NCBI RefSeq assembly: GCF_001625575.1
Contig: NZ_AUXV01000018.1
Span: 1-64,000 of the forward strand
Source of the DNA: Pseudoalteromonas luteoviolacea S2607
GTDB lineage: Bacteria > Pseudomonadota > Gammaproteobacteria > Enterobacterales > Alteromonadaceae
DNA length: 64,000 bases
Direction of reading: 5' to 3'
The notes under the pieces were generated by a model that was not told the origin of the DNA, did not search any database, and saw only the letters and a program-made list of their open reading frames with translations. This document shows positions 63,022 through 64,000 of the stretch, piece by piece (position 1 is the first letter of the stretch; the number at the start of each line of letters is the position of its first letter). The position numbers and the translations under genes are program-made.

Positions 63022-63190
63022 CCTTCTGCCTGATAAACGGGTTATACCGAATAGTATCGTTGTCGTGTTATTTTGTGTGTTTGATGGCGTTTAGTGGATT
63101 TAAATGGCATTTTGGAGATGTGCAAAAATTTACCTGAAATGGGTCATAATGGGTTCATTTTATGTGGTATATTGTGAGAAAATAACTTAA

Positions 63191-63322
63191 GTCAGTTTTG
63201 TATCCTTTGATTACAAAGATTTAGAGGATGCGAATTTAAGAGCTTTGCAATTAAAGGGACTTCAAAACAATCTTGGAGTGAAAATGTACTCGCTTCGAAA
63301 TTGCGTTGAATTTTTAAAATAA
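63191..63322 (+). other. Coding-like fragment without a start
   Basis: An open stretch of 44 codons (FDYKDLEDANLRALQLKG, then VKMYSLRNCVEFLK and a stop) looks coding but lacks an ATG or a ribosome site at its beginning. It may be the end of a lost gene. It ends nine bases before the TonB-C protein start. Confidence 0.25.
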
Positions 63323-63331
63323 GGGAAGACC

Positions 63332-64000
63332 ATGAATCTAATTTCTGCGCTGATTTTAACAGCGGCATCATCTCAAGCGGGTAACGCACTAGATGTTGAG
63401 ACCGAAGACTTTTTAAGAGAAACCATCATCAATGCGGTGCCTATTGAAAGGACTCCTGCAACCTTTCCGCGAAGGGCTGCTGAGCGAGGCCAAGAAGGGT
63501 GGGTGCAACTTAGCTACGTGGTAAATGAAAAAGGCGAAGTTGAGTCTGCTGTTGTTGAAAAATCATCTGGTATTCAATCGTTTGAAAAGGCAGCATTATC
63601 AGCGATTAAAAAATGGCAATTTAAACCAGCCTTACAGAATGGCAAACCAATCAAACAATGCAAAAACCAAATCCAAATGGATTTTCAATTAAACAATGGC
63701 CCAAAAGGTGTATCCCGCCGATTTTTAAGCCGTTATAAATCATTGGTCGCTAAAGTTGAAAACAACGAGCTAGAAGGTGTGCCTTCGAAGCTCGAAGAGC
63801 TAAGAGCGTTGAATTTAGGCAATTTCACCGAAGACAGCTATTTCTGGGCGCTAGTATCTAGGTATCATTTAAAAGCAGGGAACGAATTCGACGAACTTGA
63901 AGCGCTGGATAATCTCGTTCACAGAGGGAAAAAATACCTTAATAAAGAAATGTATGTTGGATCAGTGGCGCGTGCAACACTGCTAAACTTGAAGCATAAC
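63332..64000 (+). CDS. TonB C-terminal-domain protein (partial, runs off the window)
   Basis: The frame is open for 223 codons to the window end. AAGGGAAGACC precedes the ATG. A short signal peptide (ISALILTAASSQAG) is followed at about 38-115 by a TonB_C domain: TPATFPRRAAERGQEGWVQL, then VVNEKGEVESAVVEKSSG and ALSAIKKWQFKPA. No proline-rich spacer or membrane anchor of normal TonB is seen, so it is probably a periplasmic TonB-like protein of the kind found next to TonB-dependent systems. The rest is helical, possibly TPR-like. Confidence 0.82.
   Translation, partial: MNLISALILTAASSQAGNALDVETEDFLRETIINAVPIERTPATFPRRAAERGQEGWVQLSYVVNEKGEVESAVVEKSSGIQSFEKAALSAIKKWQFKPALQNGKPIKQCKNQIQMDFQLNNGPKGVSRRFLSRYKSLVAKVENNELEGVPSKLEELRALNLGNFTEDSYFWALVSRYHLKAGNEFDELEALDNLVHRGKKYLNKEMYVGSVARATLLNLKHN

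Overview
The window is about 64 kb of chromosome from a marine gammaproteobacterium, most likely Pseudoalteromonas or a close relative. This is an inference from moderate-to-low GC, a tmRNA whose tag reads ANDDNYALAA, large hybrid sensor kinases, a TonB-dependent receptor of the type common in Alteromonadales, a DUF3612 regulator and a REP-type transposase. No rRNA, tRNA or CRISPR array was seen.

Layout. 1-9000: a 48-bp tandem repeat, a TetR regulator overlapping an alpha/beta hydrolase, a solute-binding protein overlapping a hybrid histidine kinase, a FAN1-like nuclease fused to a DnaQ-type exonuclease, and a DUF1294 membrane protein. 9000-14500: a dicarboxylate-symporter/solute-binding fusion, an unknown protein, a DUF3612 regulator with an overlapping palindromic operator, and a periplasmic binding protein. 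14600-17400: a cluster of at least four unannotated microproteins (29-51 aa) with glycine motifs, two homologous five-helix membrane proteins and an XRE regulator. 18000-23900: a lipoprotein divergent from a one-protein hybrid two-component regulator. 24127-30144: a complete RADAR anti-phage operon (membrane accessory, RdrA ATPase, RdrB deaminase). 30457-34100: a DM9/DUF3421 secreted protein, an acetyltransferase, and an enoyl-CoA hydratase whose 3' end is duplicated on the far side of a lipoprotein gene. 34129-40299: a TetR gene with two perfect operators divergent from a six-gene metabolic operon (HPP protein, tautomerase, cupin, CoA-transferase, FAD oxidoreductase, aminotransferase).

40496-54765 is a 14.2-kb genomic island in the 3' end of ssrA. 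It is bounded by 95-bp direct repeats and carries a tyrosine recombinase, an OLD-family nuclease, another microprotein + five-helix protein pair, a two-gene ATPase/nuclease-like operon, a REP transposase, two paralogous unknown proteins, integrase and IS3 remnants, a nucleoside hydrolase and a pair of membrane proteins. The intact tmRNA lies at its right edge.

55387-64000 returns to the chromosome: a coiled-coil membrane protein, a DUF5648 repeat protein, an ADP-ribosylglycohydrolase, a GFA-family protein, a TonB-dependent receptor, a trypsin-like protease, a frameshifted membrane protein and the start of a TonB-C-domain protein.

The most promising undescribed item is the microprotein + five-helix membrane protein module, seen in the 14.6-17.3 kb cluster and again in the island. 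Next are the ATPase/nuclease-like gene pair of the island and the FAN1-DnaQ fusion. RADAR is a known system but is complete here.
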